Below, piece after piece: positions 18,931-29,384 of a stretch of 35,000 nt of DNA (position 1 is the stretch's first letter; the number at the start of each line of letters is the position of its first letter). Source of the stretch: Mesostigma viride (lineage: Eukaryota; Streptophyta; Mesostigmatophyceae; Mesostigmatales; Mesostigmataceae); contig RPFO01000253.1 in NCBI GenBank assembly GCA_009746045.1, positions 540,001 to 575,000 of the forward strand, written 5' to 3'. The translations under genes and the position numbers were made by a program. Below the pieces are notes generated by a model. It saw only the letters and a program-made list of their open reading frames with translations. It was not told where the DNA came from and did not search any database.

Positions 18931-21900
18931 TGCAGCCGCGCCGGTGGCCGCAGGCGCGGGCGTAGGCGAGTTGGCAGGTGCAGCCACGCCGGCTGCCGCG
19001 CGCGCAGGCGCAGGCGAGTCGGCAGGTGCAGCCGCGCCGGGGGCCGCAGGCGACTTGCTAGGTGCAGCCGCGCCGGTGGTCGTGAGTGCAGGCGCAGCTA
19101 GGCGAGTTGGCAGGTGCTGCCGCGCGCGCAGGCGCATGCAAGCGAGTTGGCAGGTGCAGCCGCGCCGGTGGCCGCAGGCGCGGGCGTAGGCGACTTGCTA
19201 GGTGCAGCCGCGCCGGTGGCCGCAGGCGCGGGCGTAGGCGCGACTTGCTAGGTGCAGCCGCGCCGGTGGCCGCAGGCGCGGGCGTAGGCGAGTTGGCAGG
19301 TGCAGCCACGCCGGCTGCCGCGTGCGCAGGCGCAGGCGAGTCGGCAGGTGCAGCCGCGCCGGGGGCCGCAGGCGACTTGCTAGGTGCAGCCGCGCCGGTG
19401 GTCGTGAGTGCAGGCGCAGCTAGGCGAGTTGGCAGGTGCTGCCGCGCGCGCAGGCGCATGCAAGCGAGTTGGCAGGTGCAGCCGCGCCGGTGGCCGCAGG
19501 CGCGGGCGTAGGCGACTTGCTAGGTGCAGCCGCGCCGGTGGCCGCAGGCGCGGGCGTAGGCGAGTCGGCAGGTGCAGCCGCGCCGGGGGCCGCAGGCGAC
19601 TTGCTAGGTGCAGCCGCGCCGGTAATCGTGAGTGCAGGCGCAGGCGAGTTGGCAGGTGCTGCCGCGCGCGCAGGCGCATGCAAGCGAGTTGGCAGGTGCA
19701 GCCGCGCCGGTGGCCGCAGGCGCGGGCGTAGGCGACTTGCTAGGTGCAGCCGCGCCGGTGGCCGCAGGCGCGGGCGTAGGCGAGTTGGCAGGTGCAGCCA
19801 CGCCGGCTGCCGCGCGCGCAGGCGCAGGCGAGTCGGCAGGTGCAGCCGCGCCGGGGGCCGCAGGCGACTTGCTAGGTGCAGCCGCGCCGGTGGTCGTGAG
19901 TGCAGGCGCAGCTAGGCGAGTTGGCAGGTGCTGCCGCGCGCGCAGGCGCATGCAAGCGAGTTGGCAGGTGCAGCCGCGCCGGTGGCCGCAGGCGCGGGCG
20001 TAGGCGACTTGCTAGGTGCAGCCGCGCCGGTGGCCGCAGGCGCGGGCGTAGGCGAGTCGGCAGGTGCAGCCGCGCCGGGGGCCGCAGGCGACTTGCTAGG
20101 TGCAGCCGCGCCGGTGGTCGTGAGTGCAGGCGCAGGCGAGTTGGCAGGTGCTGCCGCGCGCGCAGGCGCATGCAAGCGAGTTGGCAGGTGCAGCCGCGCC
20201 GGTGGCCGCAGGCGCGGGCGTAGGCGACTTGCTAGGTGCAGCCGCGCCGGTGGCCGCAGGCGCGGGCGTAGGCGAGTTGGCAGGTGCAGCCACGCCGGCT
20301 GCCGCGCGCGCAGGCGCAGGCGAGTCGGCAGGTGCAGCCGCGCCGGGGGCCGCAGGCGACTTGCTAGGTGCAGCCGTGCCGGTGGTCGTGAGTGCAGGCG
20401 CAGCTAGGCGAGTTGGCAGGTGCTGCCGCGCGCGCAGGCGCATGCAAGCGAGTTGGCAGGTGCAGCCGCGCCGGTGGCCGCAGGCGCGGGCGTAGGCGCG
20501 ACTTGCTAGGTGCAGCCGCGCCGGTGGCCGCAGGCGCGGGCGTAGGCGAGTTGGCAGGTGCAGCCACGCCGGCTGCCGCGTGCGCAGGCGCAGGCGAGTC
20601 GGCAGGTGCAGCCGCGCCGGGGGCCGCAGGCGACTTGCTAGGTGCAGCCGCGCCGGTGGTCGTGAGTGCAGGCGCAGCTAGGCGAGTTGGCAGGTGCTGC
20701 CGCGCGCGCAGGCGCATGCAAGCGAGTTGGCAGGTGCAGCCGCGCCGGTGGCCGCAGGCGCGGGCGTAGGCGACTTGCTAGGTGCAGCCGCGCCGGTGGC
20801 CGCAGGCGCGGGCGTAGGCGAGTCGGCAGGTGCAGCCGCGCCGGGGGCCGCAGGCGACTTGCTAGGTGCAGCCGCGCCGGTGGTCGTGAGTGCAGGCGCA
20901 GGCGAGTTGGCAGGTGCTGCCGCGCGCGCAGGCGCATGCAAGCGAGTTGGCAGGTGCAGCCGCGCCGGTGGCCGCAGGCGCGGGCGTAGGCGACTTGCTA
21001 GGTGCAGCCGCGCCGGTGGCCGCAGGCGCGGGCGTAGGCGAGTTGGCAGGTGCAGCCACGCCGGCTGCCGCGCGCGCAGGCGCAGGCGAGTCGGCAGGTG
21101 CAGCCGCGCCGGGGGCCGCAGGCGACTTGCTAGGTGCAGCCGTGCCGGTGGTCGTGAGTGCAGGCGCAGCTAGGCGAGTTGGCAGGTGCTGCCGCGCGCG
21201 CAGGCGCATGCAAGCGAGTTGGCAGGTGCAGCCGCGCCGGTGGCCGCAGGCGCGGGCGTAGGCGCGACTTGCTAGGTGCAGCCGCGCCGGTGGCCGCAGG
21301 CGCGGGCGTAGGCGAGTTGGCAGGTGCAGCCACGCCGGCTGCCGCGTGCGCAGGCGCAGGCGAGTCGGCAGGTGCAGCCGCGCCGGGGGCCGCAGGCGAC
21401 TTGCTAGGTGCAGCCGCGCCGGTGGTCGTGAGTGCAGGCGCAGCTAGGCGAGTTGGCAGGTGCTGCCGCGCGCGCAGGCGCATGCAAGCGAGTTGGCAGG
21501 TGCAGCCGCGCCGGTGGCCGCAGGCGCGGGCGTAGGCGACTTGCTAGGTGCAGCCGCGCCGGTGGCCGCAGGCGCGGGCGTAGGCGAGTCGGCAGGTGCA
21601 GCCGCGCCGGGGGCCGCAGGCGACTTGCTAGGTGCAGCCGCGCCGGTGGTCGTGAGTGCAGGCGCAGGCGAGTTGGCAGGTGCTGCCGCGCGCGCAGGCG
21701 CATGCAAGCGAGTTGGCAGGTGCAGCCGCGCCGGTGGCCGCAGGAGCGGGCGTAGGCGACTTGCTAGGTGCAGCCGCGCCGGTGGCCGCAGGCGCGGGCG
21801 TAGGCGAGTTGGCAGGTGCAGCCACGCCGGCTGCCGCGCGCGCAGGCGCAGGCGAGTCGGCAGGTGCAGCCGCGCCGGGGGCCGCAGGCGACTTGCTAGG

Positions 21901-24757
21901 TGCAGCCGCGCCGGTGGTCGTGAGTGCAGGCGCAGCTAGGCGAGTTGGCAGGTGCTGCCGCGCGCGCAGGCGCATGCAAGCGAGTTGGCAGGTGCAGCCG
22001 CGCCGGTGGCCGCAGGCGCGGGCGTAGGCGACTTGCTAGGTGCAGCCGCGCCGGTGGCCGCAGGCGCGGGCGTAGGCGAGTCGGCAGGTGCAGCCGCGCC
22101 GGGGGCCGCAGGCGCGGGCGTAGGCGAGTCGGCAGGTGCAGCCGCGCCGGCTGCCGCGTGGGCAGGCGCAGGCGAGTCGGCAGGTGCAGCCGCGCCGGGG
22201 GCCGCAGGCGACTTGCTAGGTGCAGCCGCGCCGGTGGTCGTGAGTGCAGGCGCAGCTAGGCGAGTTGGCAGGTGCTGCCGCGCGCGCAGGCGCATGCAAG
22301 CGAGTTGGCAGGTGCAGCCGCGCCGGTGGCCGCAGGCGCGGGCGTAGGCGACTTGCTAGGTGCAGCCGCGCCGGTGGCCGCAGGCGCGGGCGTAGGCGAG
22401 TCGGCAGGTGCAGCCGCGCCGGGGGCCGCAGGCGACTTGCTAGGTGCAGCCGCGCCGGTAATCGTGAGTGCAGGCGCAGGCGAGTTGGCAGGTGCTGCCG
22501 CGCGCGCAGGCGCATGCAAGCGAGTTGGCAGGTGCAGCCGCGCCGGTGGCCGCAGGCGCGGGCGTAGGCGACTTGCTAGGTGCAGCCGCGCCGGTGGCCG
22601 CAGGCGCGGGCGTAGGCGAGTTGGCAGGTGCAGCCACGCCGGCTGCCGCGCGCGCAGGCGCAGGCGAGTCGGCAGGTGCAGCCGCGCCGGGGGCCGCAGG
22701 CGACTTGCTAGGTGCAGCCGCGCCGGTGGTCGTGAGTGCAGGCGCAGCTAGGCGAGTTGGCAGGTGCTGCCGCGCGCGCAGGCGCATGCAAGCGAGTTGG
22801 CAGGTGCAGCCGCGCCGGTGGCCGCAGGCGCGGGCGTAGGCGACTTGCTAGGTGCAGCCGCGCCGGTGGCCGCAGGCGCGGGCGTAGGCGAGTCGGCAGG
22901 TGCAGCCGCGCCGGGGGCCGCAGGCGACTTGCTAGGTGCAGCCGCGCCGGTGGTCGTGAGTGCAGGCGCAGGCGAGTTGGCAGGTGCTGCCGCGCGCGCA
23001 GGCGCATGCAAGCGAGTTGGCAGGTGCAGCCGCGCCGGTGGCCGCAGGCGCGGGCGTAGGCGACTTGCTAGGTGCAGCCGCGCCGGTGGCCGCAGGCGCG
23101 GGCGTAGGCGAGTTGGCAGGTGCAGCCACGCCGGCTGCCGCGCGCGCAGGCGCAGGCGAGTCGGCAGGTGCAGCCGCGCCGGGGGCCGCAGGCGACTTGC
23201 TAGGTGCAGCCGTGCCGGTGGTCGTGAGTGCAGGCGCAGCTAGGCGAGTTGGCAGGTGCTGCCGCGCGCGCAGGCGCATGCAAGCGAGTTGGCAGGTGCA
23301 GCCGCGCCGGTGGCCGCAGGCGCGGGCGTAGGCGACTTGCTAGGTGCAGCCGCGCCGGTGGCCGCAGGCGCGGGCGTAGGCGAGTCGGCAGGTGCAGCCA
23401 CGCCGGCTGCCGCGTGCGCAGGCGCAGGCGAGTCGGCAGGTGCAGCCGCGCCGGGGGCCGCAGGCGACTTGCTAGGTGCAGCCGCGCCGGTGGTCGTGAG
23501 TGCAGGCGCAGCTAGGCGAGTTGGCAGGTGCTGCCGCGCGCGCAGGCGCATGCAAGCGAGTTGGCAGGTGCAGCCGCGCCGGTGGCCGCAGGCGCGGCCG
23601 GGCGTAGGCGACTTGCTAGGTGCAGCCGCGCCGGTGGCCGCAGGCGCGGGCGTAGGCGAGTCGGCAGGTGCAGCCGCGCCGGGGGCCGCAGGCGACTTGC
23701 TAGGTGCAGCCGCGCCGGTGGTCGTGAGTGCAGGCGCAGGCGAGTTGGCAGGTGCTGCCGCGCGCGCAGGCGCATGCAAGCGAGTTGGCAGGTGCAGCCG
23801 CGCCGGTGGCCGCAGGCGCGGGCGTAGGCGACTTGCTAGGTGCAGCCGCGCCGGTGGCCGCAGGCGCGGGCGTAGGCGAGTTGGCAGGTGCAGCCACGCC
23901 GGCTGCCGCGCGCGCAGGCGCAGGCGAGTCGGCAGGTGCAGCCGCGCCGGGGGCCGCAGGCGACTTGCTAGGTGCAGCCGCGCCGGTGGTCGTGAGTGCA
24001 GGCGCAGCTAGGCGAGTTGGCAGGTGCTGCCGCGCGCGCAGGCGCATGCAAGCGAGTTGGCAGGTGCAGCCGCGCCGGTGGCCGCAGGCGCGGGCGTAGG
24101 CGACTTGCTAGGTGCAGCCGCGCCGGTGGCCGCAGGCGCGGGCGTAGGCGAGTCGGCAGGTGCAGCCGCGCCGGGGGCCGCAGGCGACTTGCTAGGTGCA
24201 GCCGCGCCGGTGGTCGTGAGTGCAGGCGCAGGCGAGTTGGCAGGTGCTGCCGCGCGCGCAGGCGCATGCAAGCGAGTTGGCAGGTGCAGCCGCGCCGGTG
24301 GCCGCAGGCGCGGGCGTAGGCGACTTGCTAGGTGCAGCCGCGCCGGTGGCCGCAGGCGCGGGCGTAGGCGAGTTGGCAGGTGCAGCCACGCCGGCTGCCG
24401 CGCGCGCAGGCGCAGGCGAGTCGGCAGGTGCAGCCGCGCCGGGGGCCGCAGGCGACTTGCTAGGTGCAGCCGTGCCGGTGGTCGTGAGTGCAGGCGCAGC
24501 TAGGCGAGTTGGCAGGTGCTGCCGCGCGCGCAGGCGCATGCAAGCGAGTTGGCAGGTGCAGCCGCGCCGGTGGCCGCAGGCGCGGGCGTAGGCGACTTGC
24601 TAGGTGCAGCCGCGCCGGTGGCCGCAGGCGCGGGCGTAGGCGAGTTGGCAGGTGCAGCCACGCCGGCGGCCGCAGGCGCGGGCGTAGGCGACTTGCTAGG
24701 TGCAGCCGCGCCGGTGGCCGCGCGCGCGGGCATAGGCGAGTTGGCAGCAGTGCCGGC
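18931..24757 (+). repeat. Satellite B: GC-rich central array with higher-order repeats
   Basis: The array has about 5.8 kb of monomers that begin GGTGCAGCCGCGCCGG, or GGTGCTGCCGCG in one type. Lengths are 48 bp (most), 36, 40 and 52 bp, all in one orientation. A GGTGCTGCC monomer following CGCAGCTAGGCGAGTTGGCA recurs at spacings of 274, 320-322 and 492 bp. The 492-bp period splits into 220 plus 272 bp, and 492 plus 274 gives a 766-bp period seen from 19900 to 20666 to 21432. Rare monomer variants (GCCGTGCC for GCCGCGCC, GTAATCGTGAG for GTGGTCGTGAG) recur at higher-order spacing, which indicates block duplication. Ala/Gly/Arg-rich open frames run in all frames on both strands and are not supported as genes. 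Confidence 0.93.
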
Positions 24758-24764
24758 ACCAGAC

Positions 24765-24954
24765 TATGCGCCACGCGAGGCGCCGCGCATGTATGTGCCA
24801 TACGAATCTGCGCCACGCGAGGCGAAGCCCATGTATGTGCCATGCGAATCTGCGCCGCGCATGTATGTGCCATGCGAATCTGCGCCGCGCATGTATGTGC
24901 CATGCGAATCTGCGCCACGCGAGGCGCCGCGCATGTATGTGCCGTCTACGTCCA
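24765..24954 (+). repeat. 30/42-bp short tandem repeat at the right edge of satellite B
   Basis: Five units of CGCATGTATGTGCCATGCGA followed by ATCTGCGCC alternate with or without a 12-bp ACGCGAGGCGCC insert, giving 42- and 30-bp units. The last unit blends into satellite A text (GTCTACGTCCATGGATGGCATG). It is absent at the left edge. Confidence 0.8.
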
Positions 24955-26707
24955 TGGATGGCATGTATGTATTTCATGATGAGGATTCAGGCTCCCATGG
25001 GGTCATCATGGCCCGTCTACGTACATGGATGGCATTTATGTAATTAATGATGAGGATTCAGGCTCCCATGGTGTCATCATGGCCCGTCTACGTACATGGA
25101 TGGCATTAATGTAATCAATGATGAGGATTCAGGCTCCCATGGTGTCATCATGGCTTGTCTACGTACATGGTTGGCATTTATGTAATTAATGATGAGGATT
25201 CAGGCTCCCATGGTGTCATCATGGCCCGTCTACGTACCTGGATGTCAAGGAATAGTAAATGATGAGGATTCAGGCTCCCATGGTGTAATCATGGCTTGTC
25301 TACGTACATGGTTGGCATTTATGTAATTAATGAGGAGGATTCAGGCTCCCATGGTGTCTCCATGGCTGGCCTACGTACATGGTTGGCATTTATGTAATTC
25401 ATGAGGAGGATTTAGGCTCCCATGGTGTCATCATGGCTGGCCTACGTACATGGATGGCATGTATTTTTTTAATGATGAGGATTCAGGCTCCCATGGTGTC
25501 ATCATGGCCCGTCTACGTACATGGTTGGCATTTATGTAAGTAATGATGAGGATTCAGGCTCCCATGGTGTCATCATGGCCCGTCTACGTACATGGATGTC
25601 AAGGAATAGTAAATGATGAGGATTCAGGCTCCCATGGTGTCATCATGGCTGGCCTACGTACATGGATGTCTCATAAAAAAAATGATGAGGATTTAGGCTC
25701 CCATGGTGTAATCATGGCTTGTCTACGTACATGGATGTCAAGGCATAGTAAATGATGAGGATTCAGGCTCCCATGGTGTCATCATGGCTTGTCTACCTAC
25801 ATGGTTGGCATTTATGTAATTAATGATGAGGATTCAGGCTCCCATGGTGTCATCATGGCTGGCCTACGTACATGGATGTCAAAGAAAAAAAAATGATGAG
25901 GATTCAGGCTCCCATGGTGTCATCATGGCTGGCCTACGTACATGGTTGGCATTTATGTAATTAATGATGAGGATTCAGGCTCCCATGGTGTCATCATGGC
26001 TGGCCTACGTATGTACATGGATGTCAAAGAAAAAAAAATGATGAGGATTCAGGCTCCCATGGTGTCATCATGGCTGGCCTACGTACATGGATGTCAAAGA
26101 AAAAAAAATGATGAGGATTCAGGCTCCCATGGTGTCATCATGGCTGGCCTACGTACATGGATGTCAAAGAAAAAAAAATGATGAGGATTCAGGCTCCCAT
26201 GGTGTCATCATGGCTGGCCTACGTACATGGTTGGCATTTATGTCATTAATGATGAGGATTCAGGCTCCCATGGTGTCATCCTGGCTGGCCTACGTATGTA
26301 CATGGATGTCAAAGAAAAAAAAATGATGAGGATTCAGGCTCCCATGGTGTCATCATGGCTGGCCTACGTACATGGATGTCAAAGAAAAAAAAATGATGAG
26401 GATTCAGGCTCCCATGGTGTCATCATGGCTGGCCTACGTACATGGATGTCTCATAAAAAAAATGATGAGGATTCAGGCTCCCATAGTGTCATCATGGCTT
26501 GTCTACCTACATGGTTGGCATGTATGTAATTAATGATGAGGATTTAGGCTCCCATGGTGTCATCATGGCCCGTCTACGTACATGGATGTCAAAGAAAAAA
26601 AAATGATGAGGATTCAGGCTCCCATGGTGTCATCATGGCCCGTCTACGTACATGGATGTCTCATAAAAAAAATGATGAGGATTAAGGCTCCCATGGTGTA
26701 ATCATGG
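24955..26707 (-). repeat. Satellite A array, right arm, inner block
   Basis: These are the same monomers and linker classes as the left array, in reverse orientation (AATGATGAGGATTCAGGCTC ... GTGTCATCATGG). The block ends at the CATGG target site of the LTR element. Related multi-monomer segments recur at 30430-31100 beyond the insertion. Confidence 0.93.
26703..26707 (+). other. Target-site duplication CATGG, left copy
   Basis: CATGG directly precedes the 5' LTR and is repeated at 29385-29389 directly after the 3' LTR. Joining the flanks recreates an ordinary satellite A sequence (AATCATGGCTTGTCTACG), which confirms the insertion site. Confidence 0.92.
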
Positions 26708-27219
26708 TGTCAAGAATCCTGTCTTGAATATGCCCATTATGCTGACCGTGCAGAAATCTATAATACGGGCAACTGTATTCGAGCCCTAATTAACAAATAG
26801 ATATGCTCGGATAGTAGTACCTAAGTGGGATTTGTCCTACGTGAACGGACACTATGACTATGTGCCAAGTTGTAGAATGGCACTAGGACCATTGGTCACT
26901 ATCTTCACCAGATTATAGTATTGTGTCATGTGCATGTCATACCATGCCGTACCGAGTCATGCATGCGCATGCACCATGTTCCAACATACCAGCTGTCGTT
27001 ATCGACCCATTGTCGGCCCATGCGCATACCAGGGCCGCCGCCACCACTCACCTACCATAATTACCAATGTTCACGCTACCTTGAGGTAGCCATGGAAAGC
27101 CACACCAAATGGACGTAATAAATAATTTTCCTGGCTCCTGACGCTTAAGTTGGCAATGATTCACCACCTACAAATTATTAATTTAAGTCCCCATAATAAT
27201 AACCCCATGCCTTTTAACA
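26708..27219 (+). repeat. 5' LTR
   Basis: This 512-bp repeat starts TGTCAAGA and ends TTTTAACA. It contains ATGCATGCGCATGC near 26960-26975. It should hold the element's promoter and RNA processing signals, but I cannot place them with certainty. Confidence 0.93.
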
Positions 27220-27237
27220 TGGCATCGGAGGTCCGGG
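27220..27237 (+). promoter_or_regulatory. Primer-binding-site-like sequence
   Basis: TGGCATCGGAGGTCCGGG starts on the base after the 5' LTR. It begins with TGG, as a site pairing with a tRNA CCA end must. It resembles the initiator-Met type site TGGTATCAGAGC at 9 of 12 positions. The exact tRNA is not determined. Confidence 0.65.
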
Positions 27238-28860
27238 GCAAGATCTTTCAACGGAATTAACCAACCTCTAAGCGGCAGCTCACATTTTATTGAGCGCCTT
27301 GATCATAGTTTATATTTTCATATACGGAGCAGCTTGGTCGAATTCTTGTACTTGATACGACCATGATTATGGCGCAGATGCTACCGTGAAATTCAAGGCT
27401 TTCAATCGACTTACTTCAATGTGTGGTAACACCAAATATTCGGGGTGACACCTACCGTCGCTAAAATCCGTCAAGAATTTCCCAAGCTCCGGTGCGCAGG
27501 CCAGATCTACGCTTTTATACTTATATATGCCCGAAACTGATCAAACGCCAACATTTCGGTGATGGGGACGTCGGCACTGAAGCCTGGCACTCAAAAGGTG
27601 CCGGCTCTGGTTCCAGGCAGCGCCAGTGATTTTTTACCTGGCAGCACATTTTTGGCCGAGTGCAGTGCGTTCAATCGGCGCGGGGTCACTGACGGGCTCC
27701 CACTGAGCCGCGCGAGCTGTGAGCATCGACGAGAAATCGGCGGAGCTGTTTACCTCAAGAATTTTTCATGAGAACCGGTTTTTCTTTTGTACCGGCACCA
27801 TTTCGCGTGGCATCAACATTCTTTTGGGCGCATTCTTTTAAACCGGAATTCTTTTTTAACGGTCATCACTTCAAGAGCCCAGAGCCTGCCATGCTCCAAG
27901 TTTCCAAGAAAAAAGGGAACATTCCCTGGGTCCTGCTCTCAAGGCCAGCCTGCTGACACAGCTGCACACCACACTAAGGAGGGTGCTCACTAACTCCCCA
28001 CGTTGTTTTCAGCACTAGTTGCAGTTTTATAATTCAGTCACATTTAACTAGTTGCAGGCACCACTAGCAGCAGTAACAGCTAGTTGCATTATCACGTGCC
28101 AGCACTAGACACCCACTAGCAACCAGTTGCCCCATACTGTAATGTAGGCAGCAGTAACAGCACAGTCCCATCAGCACCATCACACTGGCATCAACAAGCA
28201 CAGCAGGCAACACCAGCAGGAACAGAGTACACTGCATAGTCCATGCAGGCAGCTACCCACACTTGCCTAGCCAGCAAGGAGAAGTAGTAGCACCCAGCAG
28301 CACATGCATGACTCTCCACCACAGGCGTAGAGTAGATAGTAGCTGCAGTCAGCTGCACGCACTTGTCTAGCTAGCAAGTAGCAGTCCATCAACCAGCTCT
28401 ACATCCTCACGTCACAGTTCACCTTGTAGTAGTTGCAGTAAGTTGCATCAAAACCTGTTGGCAAACAAGTCAAAGTAGCACTACCAGCACCACACAAGAA
28501 ACTGTACCCACACACAGCATAGATCGTGTGTGCACACACAACAGCTGACGTCACCGGTTTACCAGCCGCTACCAGTTCCCAACGTTTCGAGCTGCAACCC
28601 TGGCATCAACCAGTACCGGCTACAGTCTGCATCCAGCCTCAACACTGAGCAACCAGTCTTTCCAGTTTAAGAGCCTGTTTCCAGTTTGGCTCCACCCTCG
28701 TGTGGCGCACTCCATGTGACAATATGGGGCTACACAACCTTGCCCTCATTTTTCTTGCTGTTTTATATCAAGACCAGGGTGTCGTGTAAGGAGGGAATCC
28801 ACTTAGGTACCCGACTACCCTCGCCCAGGATCTAGCATTTGTATTTATAGACAGCATCAT
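27238..28860 (+). other. Internal region of the LTR element, apparently non-coding
   Basis: There are no retroviral-type domains. The first 300 bp is AT-rich. From about 28010 to 28700 it is rich in CAGCA, AGTTGCA and CTAGTTGCAG, a loose CAG/CTAGTTGCA-biased low-complexity stretch. The two longest frames (27559-27771 and 27768-27956) show no recognisable features and are not called as genes. Confidence 0.6.
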
Positions 28861-28862
28861 GT

Positions 28863-28872
28863 GCAAGGAGGG
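28863..28872 (+). promoter_or_regulatory. Polypurine-tract-like sequence
   Basis: GCAAGGAGGG ends exactly one base before the 3' LTR, where plus-strand priming is expected. A similar TAAGGAGGG occurs about 80 bp upstream. Confidence 0.6.
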
Positions 28873-29384
28873 TGTCAAGAATCCTGTCTTGAATATGCCC
28901 ATTATGCTGACCGTGCAGAAATCTATAATACGGGCAACTGTATTCGAGCCCTAATTAACAAATAGATATGCTCGGATAGTAGTACCTAAGTGGGATTTGT
29001 CCTACGTGAACGGACACTATGACTATGTGCCAAGTTGTAGAATGGCACTAGGACCATTGGTCACTATCTTCACCAGATTATAGTATTGTGTCATGTGCAT
29101 GTCATACCATGCCGTACCGAGTCATGCATGCGCATGCACCATGTTCCAACATACCAGCTGTCGTTATCGACCCATTGTCGGCCCATGCGCATACCAGGGC
29201 CGCCGCCACCACTCACCTACCATAATTACCAATGTTCACGCTACCTTGAGGTAGCCATGGAAAGCCACACCAAATGGACGTAATGAATAATTTTCCTGGC
29301 TCCTGACGCTTAAGTTGGCAATGATTCACCACCTACAAATTATTAATTTAAGTCCCCATAATAATAACCCCATGCCTTTTAACA
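28873..29384 (+). repeat. 3' LTR
   Basis: This is a 512-bp copy of the 5' LTR with one visible substitution (29285). It is followed by CATGG at 29385-29389, the right copy of the target duplication. Confidence 0.93.

Larger units (their letters stand above)
26708..29384 (+). mobile_element. Non-autonomous LTR retrotransposon (2,677 bp)
   Basis: The element has two 512-bp direct terminal repeats that begin TGTCAAGAATCC and end CTTTTAACA (TG...CA ends), a 1,653-bp internal region and a 5-bp CATGG target duplication. A primer-binding-like site adjoins the 5' LTR and a purine tract adjoins the 3' LTR. The LTRs differ, as far as I can see, only at 27120 (A) versus 29285 (G), so the insertion is recent. 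No gag, protease, reverse transcriptase or integrase is encoded; the longest frames are under 75 codons and featureless. The element is larger than typical TRIMs and smaller than LARDs, and would need the machinery of an autonomous relative. Orientation follows the PBS and purine tract. Confidence 0.93.

Noticed and set aside
18944-24979. Many Ala/Gly/Arg/Pro-rich open frames across satellite B on both strands
   Set aside because: The monomers lack stop codons in most frames because of GC-rich composition and lengths divisible by three. Frames overlap on both strands and have no independent support.
27220-27540. Possible small-subunit rRNA fragment (text such as AACGGAATTAACC and GGTCGAATTCTTG)
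   Set aside because: The conserved rRNA core segments do not follow in order. It lies inside an LTR element's internal region and is better explained as element sequence.
27559-27956. Two short open frames inside the LTR element as a residual gag
   Set aside because: Both are under 75 codons, with no zinc knuckle or capsid-like features.
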